Below, in pieces: positions 41,327 through 52,049 of a DNA stretch of 52,049 nucleotides. Both the position numbers and the translations under genes were made by a program. Below the pieces are notes generated by a model. That model made no database searches. It was given only the letters and a program-made list of their open reading frames with translations, and was not told the DNA's origin. The stretch is from Hirudo medicinalis. Its lineage: Eukaryota; Annelida; Clitellata; Hirudinida; Hirudinidae. The stretch is taken from positions 1-52,049 of the forward strand of contig MPNW01001172.1 in the NCBI GenBank assembly GCA_011800805.1. The letters are read 5' to 3'. Every line of letters begins with the position of its first letter. Within the stretch, counting starts at the first letter, position 1.

Positions 41327-41817
41327 ATGCGAAAAATTTTGGGAATAATTTTGATCTCCATTTCCTTGATTGTCTTGCTGGTGATGTTCATTGTAATCAG
41401 CCAAGGATATTATTCTGAAGCAGGCTACGAGGTTTATTCGTTGCGTGATATTATTGCGGTAAGACTATCACATCACGTACACCTTAAATTTTATCATGAA
41501 CAGATTGGTCAAACACCGGACCCTCTCGGCAGTCCAACCCCTCCCAATGGTGATGAATTCACAACGGCTCAGGATGCCGGTGCCTTCAAGGTGACAATAT
41601 TTCCAGTGAATATGACTTAATTAACTTAAATATTAAATAATTGCCTAATTAAATAACTAAAAAGACTTACTTAAATATAACTTATATTAAGGTTTAAAAA
41701 AGTTTTATTTCTTAATTTATTACAACTTATACACATCTCGTTCAGATCTCCCCCAGTCCATTTCCACTCGATCCTGTCGAGGTGTGTCCGGTTGAACCTG
41801 ACTTTCCAAATGAATAA
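41327..41817 (+). CDS. Unrecognised small single-pass membrane protein
   Basis: Two exons, 41327-41590 and 41746-41817, give 111 aa. ATG follows a likely acceptor (TTTTCCCTAG|G), so a 5' UTR intron is plausible. The exon junction AAG|GTGACA to TTCAG|ATC is phase 0 and the frame then runs to a stop after 23 more codons. The product has a short basic N-terminus (MRK), one strong hydrophobic helix at residues 4-24, then a hydrophilic, proline- and acidic-rich tail with a single cysteine. Topology would be type II or signal-anchor. A 45-base stretch at 41459-41503 starts GTAAGA and ends AACAG without breaking frame; if spliced, the protein has 96 aa. AATAAA signals occur at the stop and at 42109. 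I recognise no family; chance ORFs of this kind are possible. Confidence 0.5.
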
Positions 41818-42108
41818 ATAAATAAATGATTCTACTTTTGAGAAAGACATTTTTCTTATGCTAGTCTGATTTAGTCGCTCTTTGCAAGGCATCGAACCTG
41901 GTTAGGGATCACATAACATAACATTAACTTGTAGTGGTTCAAGTAGACTAATGTCTGTGTGATAAACTCCACTCCTATTTAATTCAATATCCAAATTTCG
42001 ATAGTCCTACTTTAAATAGTTCCACCGAATCTGAATCTATTGTCGCCTCATCAAGAGGATTTTAAATGGTTTGATTGGTCGTTTTGAAAGCTTAAATGTA
42101 GCTTGAAA

Positions 42109-42114
42109 AATAAA
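42109..42114 (+). terminator. Polyadenylation signal, small membrane protein
   Basis: AATAAA on +, about 290 bases after the 41817 stop. A nearer AATAAATAAATAAA run overlaps the stop itself. Confidence 0.3.
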
Positions 42115-42464
42115 CTGATAGACAACAACACGCATAGCATGTTTTCTTTGAAACATTTTGATCTATTTTATTACAAAACGGATTTACTTGGTCAACCTCT
42201 ATGACTCTGGTGCATTCCCAACGTTTCGTTGAAGGTTATTCCAGTTGTAAACAACTCCATTAACGAAAAAGAATGTCAACATGAACTTAATGCAAGAACT
42301 TTATGAACCTCATTTGTAATAGCATTACCCCCTCATAAGAGCTCAACCCTCCCTGGAGCTCTTCAAACGTCACCTGAAGACCCACCTCATCAGGACACCA
42401 AGATGATGATTATAAATTAACTACTACTATTGTTATTATTATTATTCAACTTTGAAAAAATGAT

Positions 42465-42470
42465 TTTATT
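42465..42470 (-). terminator. Polyadenylation signal, ADAMTS-like
   Basis: AATAAA on -, about 170 bases beyond the stop at 42642. Confidence 0.35.
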
Positions 42471-42641
42471 ATATCTAAAATTTTGAGCCTTAGGTATAAT
42501 AGATTTAAAATCTGTGATAAGCTACTAATAAATCAACTGGCAAAAAAACTGTTAACATTTAAGAGTTGTTGTTTTGGAAGAAATTTTTCTAAAAAAAAAA
42601 AAAAATAAATATCATGATATTATTATGTAACTTAACAGGGC

Positions 42642-45600
42642 TCAATTGCTTGATGGTTCGATGGTGAACCGACCACATGATTCACAGCATTGAATTTTGA
42701 TGTTATTTCTTTCGCACAACCTTGGGTTGTATGCCACTAATTGTCTACAGGTGAACCTCTTGGACAGGTAGAGAAATGAATCTTCGCGATCACCATTGAT
42801 GCAGTAGTCTGACAAAACAGGATAATCTTAATTTATCATTTGGATGAAATCATTAGGATCATTTTTCCTCTTATCACAGTCTTTGGTGAGAATAGTAATG
42901 CATTAAGTGATACGTTAAAATGGTTAACAAACTTTCTATTTCATTTCCATCTCGGGAATTGAAGCGCAGAACCCCTAATACTCACCCTTGACCATTTCAA
43001 CACTACNTCTTTGGTGAGAATAGTAATGCATTAAGTGATACGTTAAAATGGTTAACAAACTTTCTATTTCATTTCCATCTCGGGAATTGAAGCGCAGAAC
43101 CCCTAATACTCACCCTTGACCATTTCAACACTACTGCAAGAAGCACAACAGTACTTCTGGACACGGGCATCGTAACACAAGCTGGAATCATTCTCAACCA
43201 ACTGCGAGCAGTTCATGACCTTAAGCACGCCCCAGACGCTGATGTATTTCAAACTTCCTTTGACGTCTTGGCCGGTACAAGAATCTGGACAGGAAAATGA
43301 GAAATACATCAATCATGTTTAAATCATAAATCAAAACGAATGCTTAAATCAGATTTGTAAATGCTGAAGTTGACGAAAAAACTGAACCGGTGTTCGGGAT
43401 TTTGGCACTGTCTCTTGACGATAAATAAGAGGCGCAGGTTTGACAACAGAACTGGGTGGAGAGGTGACACACTTCTGGTACCAAGTCAGAGCAGCCAAAA
43501 CCTTTGTCTCCGTAGAGACACGTCTCAACCGATGGGTTCTGGACGAGAGCCTTGCAGGTTTTACAGCAGGTTGTGGCATAATATTTATTGTAGCAGTCCT
43601 TAGGTTCGAGGTTGGAACATTCATCTAAGGTGTCTTGACAACCTGCTGCATAAAATGAAATTTGAGGTGGTCATCATTCAGTTATCATCCTGATACATGA
43701 TTTTATTTTTAGGACATTGCTTATTAGGCTCTAAAATGTCAATCATTGTTATTTATTATTTTGTAGTTTTGTAGTACAATTGTTATATTGTATTAATTGC
43801 TATTTATAAATTATTAATTGATATTTTACACATAATTTAATTAATATTAACAAAATTAAGAACATTTATTTAACCTGTTGTAGTATTTATTTTCAATAAA
43901 TTGAAGGGTCGATGACCAGTAACACAAATTTGGTAATATAATTAAAGTTTATGATTGTCATATTTATTACAACCTCTACTCAAAATCCTCTTTCCGGCAC
44001 ATGATGCACAACAGTAATTTTGGAATTTTTCTATGTTGCACAGAGAAGAGTTCTTCCTGATTTTCTGTTCACAAATGTCAAGGTTTGCTGGATCAAAACG
44101 CTTGTCTCCATTGGTGCAGAGTCCTGATGACGTCAGATTGGATTTATTTGATTGATTATTAAAGATGTTTTTCCTTTAACAATTATCCTACAGTTTTATA
44201 ATTACGATTGTTAAGCAATGAAGAATAATGTAATGTGCAAAATAGCTCAGAGGACCGCGTTCTTGCATGCGTCAGTAATGGAAACATTAGGGAAAGGTCA
44301 CTTGCCTTGCGGTGCCCTAAGGGGCCCCGAAAACATTGAACTTACTTGGGGCCCTTGGAGCTCTACTATCGGGTGTACATTTACCCCTGCGACACCAAGA
44401 CCCATTCGAGCAGCTGGTTCCATCCATTGCATTCAACAAGTAATTACTTTCACATTTGTCTCCGTTGTGGCATTTTATGGTTTGGCACATTTCTTGGTCG
44501 TTTTTGGCGCCCTTCATTCGAAGAATGAAAATGAAAATTTGAAATGAATTTAAGTCTGGCATTATGTCACGTGCAGGAATAATTAAGTGGACTTTGATAA
44601 GCTGGATAAATACATTCGCGTTTGTTTATTTATCGAGTGAAAACTCTGACAATGTTAAATTTTAATTGTAATGTATAAGTATTATTAACTATTATTATTA
44701 TTATTAATGTTAATAATGTAAATAATGAGTTGTTAAAAAACTTTTAAATGGATACTTTTGATAGAAGACGTCATTTGCCATTTGCAAATCAAATAATGTC
44801 ACAGTGAACTTAAACGAAATAATATCGAATAATTTCAATAAAATTTTATCACAAATATTAAGTTTGAAATTCTCACACCACAGTAGAAAGACTTTGGTCC
44901 GTAAGCCATTTTGCACTGCTCGTCGAGATCATAAAGTTGTCCTGGGAACAAATGTAAAGAGATGCTCCTCTCTCGACCAGCTTTGAAATGTCTTCCTCCT
45001 CCATTCGTCAGACAGTTTCCTTCTCTGGAAAGACGATTAAAGATTTAATAGCTGTGGTTCGATTCGACCAGACTTTTATTGAGGATGACGAAACACATAC
45101 AATATAATAATAATAATAATGATGACAATAATAATAAAAATAACAATAATGAAATTAAAACATTCATGCAGTCATTGGAAAGTCGAATTAAAATGTTAGT
45201 TGCTGTGAAGGAAGACAAAATAATGTAATGTAATGTTACATTGTAATATAAGTTACGTAATAAAATAATTTTAAAAAGTATGAAAAGATAGAATCCTTAT
45301 GACCTTCACAGGAAAACATATTTCTGGTGATCAACAATTGAAGCAAGGATTTTGAAATTAGGACAAACGTGTGCATGATTTCGGACTTTCCCTCACCTGT
45401 CCAGTCTAGTAACGGTGTCATTCAGATGTGATAATGAACAATTGGAGAAGAGATAAGAATTGTAGAAGGTATCCTTGGAGTGATGTATCACTCCAGTTCT
45501 CATGATGAACTGGTCGCTGGAGCTGCAGTTATTGCGGTCACCATCGTGTTGAATACCAAGACTATTTGGTAAAATGTAGGATTAATCCATTAATTCATGT

Positions 45601-47307
45601 GTGACGTTCTGTTTTACAAAATTATTCGCAAACTCACGAATGTCCCAATTCATGGGAAATAAGTCTCACGGTATGTGAAAAGTCAGAGAGTCTGACGACG
45701 CCGACGCCGTAAGAGGTGCAAACTTTTCCGACGTACGCTCTGCCGTAATAGATTCTGTCGTCTTGAATCATGTTGTGTCTGAAAATGAAAGTAAACGATG
45801 ATATGTACTTAGCCGATCTTTTGGGTGCCTCATGCACCCGCCTTATGTATCATGTGTTTCTCAAGATCGCTTCCTGGCGGTGCAAGATGGATTGCGGTCG
45901 CGACAACGACTGTTGCTTTTTTTCCGACACATGAGGGAACACAACCATCCGAGTTACCCTGCACGCCATTGATGGATCGACCTTTGGCTAACCGATATGA
46001 ATTTATAGAATTGGGTGGATTGATAGCTTCAATTATTCAAATGTTATCTGTCATGGAACAAATATACTTAATACGTACTCTATGTGCAGGTTTGCCGAAT
46101 GGGTTGCATTCCTGCATACGGCGGTAATGGCAATAGACGTAATGTGCTGCGTTCGAAACCTAGCTTGCAATAAGCTTGGTATATAAATGGTTAATAGCCT
46201 CTGATGCTATATAAATGAAGTACATTGAAAGGCATTTATCATCATGACAACCTCGTTAACGCAAGAAGGAAGTCGTAATTTGGCAGTTTTATGAGTTCAT
46301 TTCGTTTTGCCATATCGTTCCAGTCTTTCAGTTTGCCTAGAATAACAGAAGCGTCGATAGTGTCAGGATCAAGTTTTAAGCTCTCGAAGAAAGGCACATC
46401 TGTGGGACTCTGAAAGTCAAGGAAATTCAAACGATTGAGTGATTAGCTAGAAAATTAGATGGAAATTGATTGAAACTAATTATGATTCATCGAATTGTCG
46501 TGAATATAAATTTAAAGCGCTTCTAATAACTGTGATTGTACGATGAATGTCGTCATCATCATTGGCAATTACTGTCAATACTACAGACAGTTAATTCACA
46601 ATTCACATAATTGTAATCATGAATTGCGAATTATGAATTATGAATAACCTACCTGTGCTATCAGAGCACCAACCCATTTGATGGTGAACTTTACACCTTC
46701 AAGCTCTATGTCCTCGTAGTTATTTCTCACCTTGTATGCAAAATTATCCATTACTGATTATAATTACGTGTTTATTTTAAGCAGACTACACAAATAAATA
46801 TAAGATATATTACTAATTCAATCATTAGTATTTTATTTTGTCACAGTGAGAATCCTATTTTGGAGTTAGGATCAGTTGATTACTCACTCCTTCCATGTAG
46901 TGGCTGAAGATGAAGAATATGCTCCTCAGAGCATCTTCCTTCTTTTCAACACGTGACTTGGCTTTACTTTCTTTGAAGAATCTTTAAAAATAAAAAACAA
47001 CATCCAAGAAAATTGTTTGATTTTTAGCGAAAAAATATGAAATATTATTATAAATCCCATGTATTATTACGTTATTATAAATAATAAATATTACATATAC
47101 ATATTATAAACCTTATTATTATTATAAATTCCTTTTAGCCATAATTCAACAAGGAAGACAAGGAAGCAGCCCACTTATTAAAGATCGCATAATCGATGAT
47201 TGTGAATATTTCAACTGTCATCAGTCTCTTCTCCGCCGATGACGGGATTGATCTTTTTCTCATTCTTGTTTCTTTTATCGTGTCTCCAATGCGATCTGAA
47301 AAATTAT

Positions 47308-47404
<97 letters not shown>

Positions 47405-49317
47405 CAATAATAATAATAATAATAATAATAACAACAATAATAATAATAATAATAACAATAATAATAATAATAACAACAACAACAACAATAATAATAATAA
47501 TAATAACTAAGCTTTATTAACATTGATTTATTAACATGAGAAAAATAAATTGTTACGTGTAATGTAATTACAACTGTGACAACAGCACTACATTGTAATG
47601 TGTGTGTACTTAGGAGTCCTAAGTACATGTTCTAATTACCTATTCTCTAATGTCAGCATTTCTGTCATTAACACGAATAATATTATTATGATTATATTAG
47701 AAACATCGAATAGAATAACATAATGTAATAGAATAATAATTATTTATAAATTAAAATAATAAATTATTTATAAATAAAATAATTAACAATATTCTCTAGC
47801 AGTGACAACTCGGAAAAGGACCTTCATCCAAGTTGTGCTGTGATTTTGTTGTTGGTGTTTCAACGATTGAGTAAAGTCTGCCATCCAGAAGAATGTTGGG
47901 GATCATGTTGCTGGTTTTGTTGTTTTTCTCATTACTGCTCCTGTTGTTATTGTTGTTGTTGTTGATTTTCTCAGTACTGTTTTTGTTGTTGTCGTTGTCG
48001 TCCTCAGTCGAGGTTCCCTCGGTGTTACCCGGAGAAAGATAATCATCGAAAACAGCACTGGGTTCCAAGGAGAATGATTTGTTGTCATGTGTGAATGTGA
48101 CCATCTGATTTCGATTTAGCGATTTATTAATTTTTATTAAGAAACATTATTACATTATTATTACATTATTACTTATTTTAAAATAGTTATCATCAGCATT
48201 TATCCGTTATTCATGACTTAATGGTGACTCACATACAGAGTTTCAATAGTCTCATCAGTTTTCTTGATGGCCACGGTGGCAGAAGCACCTTTGGAAGGGT
48301 CTTTGTAGATGCCCAGGAACTTGACAATTATTTTATTTATGTATTTTCTTCCATAAATTCGGTTTGATTTTTTTAAAATAATAACGATATTGTCGTATGG
48401 GGTGTCATAAAAGACTATTTAAAATGAGAATTTACACAAAAAATCTCACAAAAAAAAATCAAATTTCACATCAAATCGTCAAAATTTTCTGTCTGAATTA
48501 CCTCTTCTTCGTGGGGCTTCCAGACCGACCTTTGACCTTCTAACTGGGTCATTATCAGGGGTGGTTTGATCGTCTTCTTAATCTTTTTTATCAGGTTCAA
48601 AGTTATTTCATTCCCTTCAAGTTCAAAGTTGATTTGAATGGAGTCCGGTAATAACTTTGTGACGCTGCTCTTGGTGTCCTTGTAGGTCCATCGTGTGTTC
48701 GCTGTAACTAATTTTCAATTTAATGTCCAACAAGTTTACCTATCTTCAACTCTAAATATTCGATGTGTAACGTCTGTTGTAGCCTGTCCGTTACCAACAG
48801 AATAACAATAATGTTTTTTGCAATGATTGCCAATGACTGACCAAAATTTATAAAAATTAAGTAACTTAATACATATTACTTAATACATGTTACTACTAGT
48901 TTTGTTTTATATTTTTGTTTTATGTTTTTGTTTTATAAGGCAACAAAAAAATATCTACTTGCAATATCGGAAATGACGTGCTTTTCGTCTTGTTATTAGA
49001 AGAAATACATTAACATTGAGGAGGACATTAATTAAAAGATTATTAATTAAAAGATTATTAAAATAATCACCTTCTTGTGTTCCTGTTGAAGTTCGACAAA
49101 GAAAAGCGATCGCCAGTAAGACTTGCACAGCTCTGAAGCTCTGTAAATTACATTATTGATTTATTACAACTATTCTTTTACATCGCTTAAGTAATTCTAA
49201 AACTTAATAATAATAATAATAATAACCTATCAGTATTAAAATCCACAATCATTTATTTAAAACAAAATATTGTTATTAAAATTGAGAGTGTAAGAGTTGT
49301 AAAATCGAATTCACCAT
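42642..49317 (-). CDS. Secreted ADAMTS-like M12B metalloprotease with six-cysteine repeat tail
   Basis: Secreted zinc metalloprotease, 17 coding exons, 822 aa: 49315-49317 (ATG only), 49071-49140, 48502-48701, 48233-48319, 47810-48104, 47175-47295, 46888-46981, 46653-46730, 46252-46409, 45638-45778, 45397-45561, 44877-45024, 44346-44511, 43974-44123, 43388-43642, 43114-43284, 42642-42808. Order: signal peptide (VLLAIAFL core), propeptide with an Asn-rich stretch, furin-type site RMRKR, reprolysin domain starting VEIFTIIDYAIF, zinc site HELGHSLGIQHDGD with Met-turn FIM, ADAMTS-type cysteine-rich region (LFPGQLYDLDEQC, GTSCSNGSWCRRGKC), then five repeats each with six cysteines and a CC..C ending. 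No thrombospondin type 1 repeat is visible, unlike classical ADAMTS. The zinc motif is split by an intron after HELGHS. Substrate unknown; matrix remodelling or secretion into saliva are guesses. All phases match. Confidence 0.87.
42880..43134. repeat. Exact 127-bp duplication flanking an N
   Basis: 42880-43006 and 43008-43134 are the same, joined by one N at 43007. The left copy carries the 3' end of exon 43114-43284 and its donor, so it looks like a false partial exon. Confidence 0.9.
44234..44297 (+). mobile_element. SINE head fragment
   Basis: TAGCTCAGAGGACC, then GTTCTTGCATGCGTCAGTAATGG, resembles the SINE head, but the B-box and tail are missing. In the ADAMTS-like intron between 44123 and 44346. 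Confidence 0.5.
45821..45965 (-). mobile_element. Diverged tRNA-derived SINE copy 4
   Basis: Reverse complement shows GGTAACTCGGATGGTTGTG, GTCGCGACCGCAATCC and a shortened tail. Clearly more diverged than copies 1-3. Same ADAMTS-like intron as copy 5, opposite orientation. Confidence 0.55.
46084..46227 (+). mobile_element. tRNA-derived SINE copy 5
   Basis: GCAGGTTTGCCGAATGGGTT, CCTGCATACGGCGGTAATGG, GCGTTCGAAACCTAGC, then a tail with TATATAAATGG and GCCTCTGATGC. It has a shortened GCGCC region and lies in sense-opposite orientation to the host gene. Confidence 0.75.
47310..47508. repeat. 200-bp AAT microsatellite
   Basis: Nearly pure AAT with a few AAC interruptions. ADAMTS-like intron just before exon 47175-47295. 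Confidence 0.95.
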
Positions 49318-50009
49318 TCTCCTGCACTATTTGCAAATGCCTTATGCAGCTGCTACCTGCTTATCAGATAGTTCACGTTTACATGATGAAAATATATGCG
49401 TTAAAAACCTTATTGTTCCGACAGAACAATGAAAACAATGGTTCAAAGTTCTTACAATTGAATCTGCTCCTGACTTGATCCTGCCGGTCCAGGTCCCTCT
49501 GTGTTTAAAGTGCTCCTTGGTCACTCGTGTCAATACCCTTGCTGGTTCCTAATGTGTCTCTCAAAGAGAGATTACGACAATGTCAGTCACAAAGTCATGC
49601 AAACACGGATAAGCATGAAACGAGATCACTGAGCGTTTATTTATTTTGGCGATTATCACTTCATCAAATACATGAGTTTTCGGTGAAAGAGATTGGGCAA
49701 CTTTTGCGAATATTTCTTTCATCCTAGTTTGCCTAGAACCAATTTGAACGACATTTTGAATGCACAAATCTTCCGAGGTTGCTGCGGTATTGGATCTGAC
49801 AACCAACAAACTGAAGGCACTGCAACCGTCCGACAATTCAAGTAGCATCACTTCCCGAGGAAGCTTTGTGGCGGTGCGAACTGGCTCGAACACGACCCAC
49901 GGGTTCCAACGACCGGGACTTTTTACCGTCTCTTTTGCCAATCGATCGCACAACGGAATGTTGGCCAAGTGATGGGCAAAAGCCAGCACACAGGCATTTG
50001 GTACAAAAC

Positions 50010-50072
50010 TCCATCCCTAACCCTAATCCTACCCCTACCTAACCTACCCTAATCCTACCCCTAACCCCTCCT
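50010..50072. repeat. Degenerate telomere-like CCCTAA stretch
   Basis: CCATCCCTAACCCTAATCC followed by variants CCTACCCCTA and CCTAACC. It resembles interstitial (TTAGGG)n on the minus strand. Confidence 0.55.
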
Positions 50073-51649
50073 TATGAACCTGGAAAACTCTGGAGAACTG
50101 ACGAAAGTCGTTGCCTGTGAGTTGGCTTTTTGCCCGTCTCTTCTCCAACCACCTCATAACGCAGCCATGTGGGCTGACGTGCTTAGCTTCAGAAAGTCAA
50201 CAAAAATTTGTGTTTAGTTCATTGGAGGTAATCCAATGATTCCCGACGTCGATGGAAATCCAGTTCTAACTGATGTTCAGCTATCCTGGAAGGAGGTCTA
50301 GAAGCAGAGAGATTATGAAGAGAATCCTCGAATAAACGTACAAACATACAAACAATAGACAACTTTTTAAAGACATTTTAAAGTAAACATCGTGATGCAT
50401 TTAATCTGATCAGCGAAGTGATTGATCAGACATCGAGAACGAGAGGAATTCATAGTCAATATTTCTGAAGCATTTCGAAGTGCGTTTCAAAAGTTTTCCT
50501 GCGTTCCACAGATTGCACCAGTCTTTTGTCTGCAAAATTATTTCCAAACTCGGATCAATTTAGATTTAGTTACGATACGTCAAAGAGTGGCACGGAGTTG
50601 TATCGCTTGATGCCACTCACGGTAGCTTTGGGTTTGGGAGCTTGATCTAAACCATCAGCCTACTTGACAGCCTCTTGTCTTTTGGACGTGTGGAAGACAT
50701 TCATCCATTTCTTACGATGTCATTCATTTCAGAAACTTCAGAGCAGTTTCCATCTTTAAGGCTCGCCAAACACCGACCAGCAACTTTAAATATGCCCTGA
50801 ATGGAGATTCAGTTGCTAACCTTTTTAAAATTCACTTGAAGTGAACTCTCCATCTCTCCATTTCCTAGGTTTCAGCGCTGAGGTAATTGTTCTCCAAAGA
50901 TCCTTTCTCCTAATGGATTGCATCTTGGAGATCTCCAATTAATCAGACCGACCTGAGAGTGGGTTTATCCCAGGAGAGAGGAAACCGTAAATAACGCCCC
51001 CCTCTCCTCTCCGGCTGTGCTACCTGCCTGTTTGTGATCGAATACATCTTCCAGGCATTATCATAATTGTACGTGCTATATTGCCTGTAATTGTGCATGT
51101 TGTGTTGTACGTAATCGTACTGTAGTTTACACCTTCAAGCACTCAGTACTAAACCCTCGTTCGTTGTTCCATCGCATTCCAGCTGATCTCGTGGTCTCGT
51201 TTCCCCAGGGTTTGATGATGGAGGTGCAAATGGTTTTGTATTCTTCTACGAAGAAGGGAGTGGATGGGTGGGGAGAGATAGTGAGGTAGCCTTGCGGAGG
51301 ATTTCAGAAGCTGCAGAACGAACCGAGATTGGGAACGAGGCATCGTTCGGAATATGTCCACTTGTCGGTTTTTGAGAGCCTGTCGTGAATAATTGATGTC
51401 GAAAATGAAGGGAAAAGTTGAAATGATTCTCTCGTGCCTGCCACCCCAGAGGTGCTCCAACTCAAGACTGGAGAGCTCTTCAAAGGCTGGAAATTCGCTA
51501 CAATTTCGACTGATTAGGATATCAGTTTATGCGGAGCTGGACTCATTCATGTTATTCTGAATGTCAAGAATGGAGTTTGAAAAATGCGAGTTTAGGTAAT
51601 TCAAGGAAGGAAGAAGGTGATAAAAACTTGTTCGAGGGTATGAATGTCT

Positions 51650-51720
51650 ATGATAATGATGATGATGATGATGATGACGACGACGACGACGACGATGACG
51701 ATGACGATGACGACGACGAC

Positions 51721-51773
<53 letters not shown>

Positions 51774-51795
51774 CGATGACGATGATGACGATCAT
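51650..51795. repeat. GAT/GAC microsatellite
   Basis: About 145 bases of GATGAT with GACGAC blocks; source of poly-Asp and poly-His false ORFs. Confidence 0.95.
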
Positions 51796-51989
51796 GGCTG
51801 GTCTTCGTCAGGACATCATTTGACTTGTGAGCAGCCCAGAAGTGACTCCGCTTCTTCTGCTCCTGCCGATCGTCAAATCTTTTTCCACGGTAATCTCCCT
51901 CCATCTCTGAGATTTACTGAGTCCCAACATGAGCGAAATAACTTTTCTGCTATTTCGCAAATGAATTCTGAGAAAGAAAAATAAAGATT

Positions 51990-51991
51990 TC

Positions 51992-52049
<58 letters not shown>
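51990..52049. repeat. CAA microsatellite at window end
   Basis: Pure CAA repeat running off the window edge; it may mark a contig end. Confidence 0.95.

Larger units (their letters stand above)
41818..42641. other. Intergenic, convergent 3' ends
   Basis: 824 bases between the small + gene and the ADAMTS-like gene. Contains poly(A) signals for both strands and nothing else recognisable. Confidence 0.6.
49318..52049. other. Gene-free tail of the window
   Basis: 2.7 kb, visibly less AT-rich than the introns. It holds the ADAMTS-like promoter, a telomere-like stretch, a GAT microsatellite and a CAA end. A minus ORF of 142 codons at 49561-49989 has no recognisable domain and no clear splice partners. 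Confidence 0.5.

Noticed and set aside
51149..51460. 103-codon minus ORF
   Set aside because: No recognisable domain, no consistent splice partners; His/Arg-rich composition looks like chance.

Overview
The window is nuclear DNA from an intron-rich, AT-rich invertebrate genome. Evidence: spliced genes with GT-AG (and two GC-AG) introns, tRNA-derived SINEs, very dense AAT/AAC/GAT microsatellites and animal-specific genes such as LOXHD1, RECQL4, DRC4 and ADAMTS. Proteins look about equally close to vertebrate relatives, and a degenerate CCCTAA stretch fits a TTAGGG telomere. That suggests a spiralian such as an annelid or leech, but I cannot prove the species.

I reconstructed nine genes exon by exon, checking that phases match at nearly every junction. 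Left to right: a LOXHD1-like PLAT-repeat gene (+, 5' end outside the window, stop at 9676); ALG14 (-, 10442-11556, with an apparent one-base frameshift); MFSD1 (-, 11959-16743); DRC4/GAS8 (+, 17487-20173); RECQL4 (-, 20452-30184); a lysosomal alpha-glucosidase-like GH31 enzyme with a trefoil domain (-, 30675-37440); a SWEET sugar transporter (+, 38402-39830); a small unrecognised single-pass membrane protein (+, 41327-41817); and a secreted ADAMTS-like metalloprotease ending in five six-cysteine repeats (-, 42642-49317). The last 2.7 kb holds no gene I can support.

The genes are unrelated housekeeping and structural genes, not a pathway. Layout matters for regulation: MFSD1/DRC4 and GAA/SWEET are divergent pairs with shared upstream regions, and LOXHD1/ALG14 and DRC4/RECQL4 converge. 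The ciliary gene DRC4 has a perfect 14-base RFX X-box match 47 bases before its start codon.

The most interesting observations are the X-box, a 10-bp tandem repeat that copies a splice donor in LOXHD1, the ADAMTS-like protein that lacks thrombospondin repeats, the tRNA-SINE family, and single-N joins flanked by duplicated sequence, which are probably unmerged contig ends. All homology calls come from reading translations and remembered family features; no search was run.
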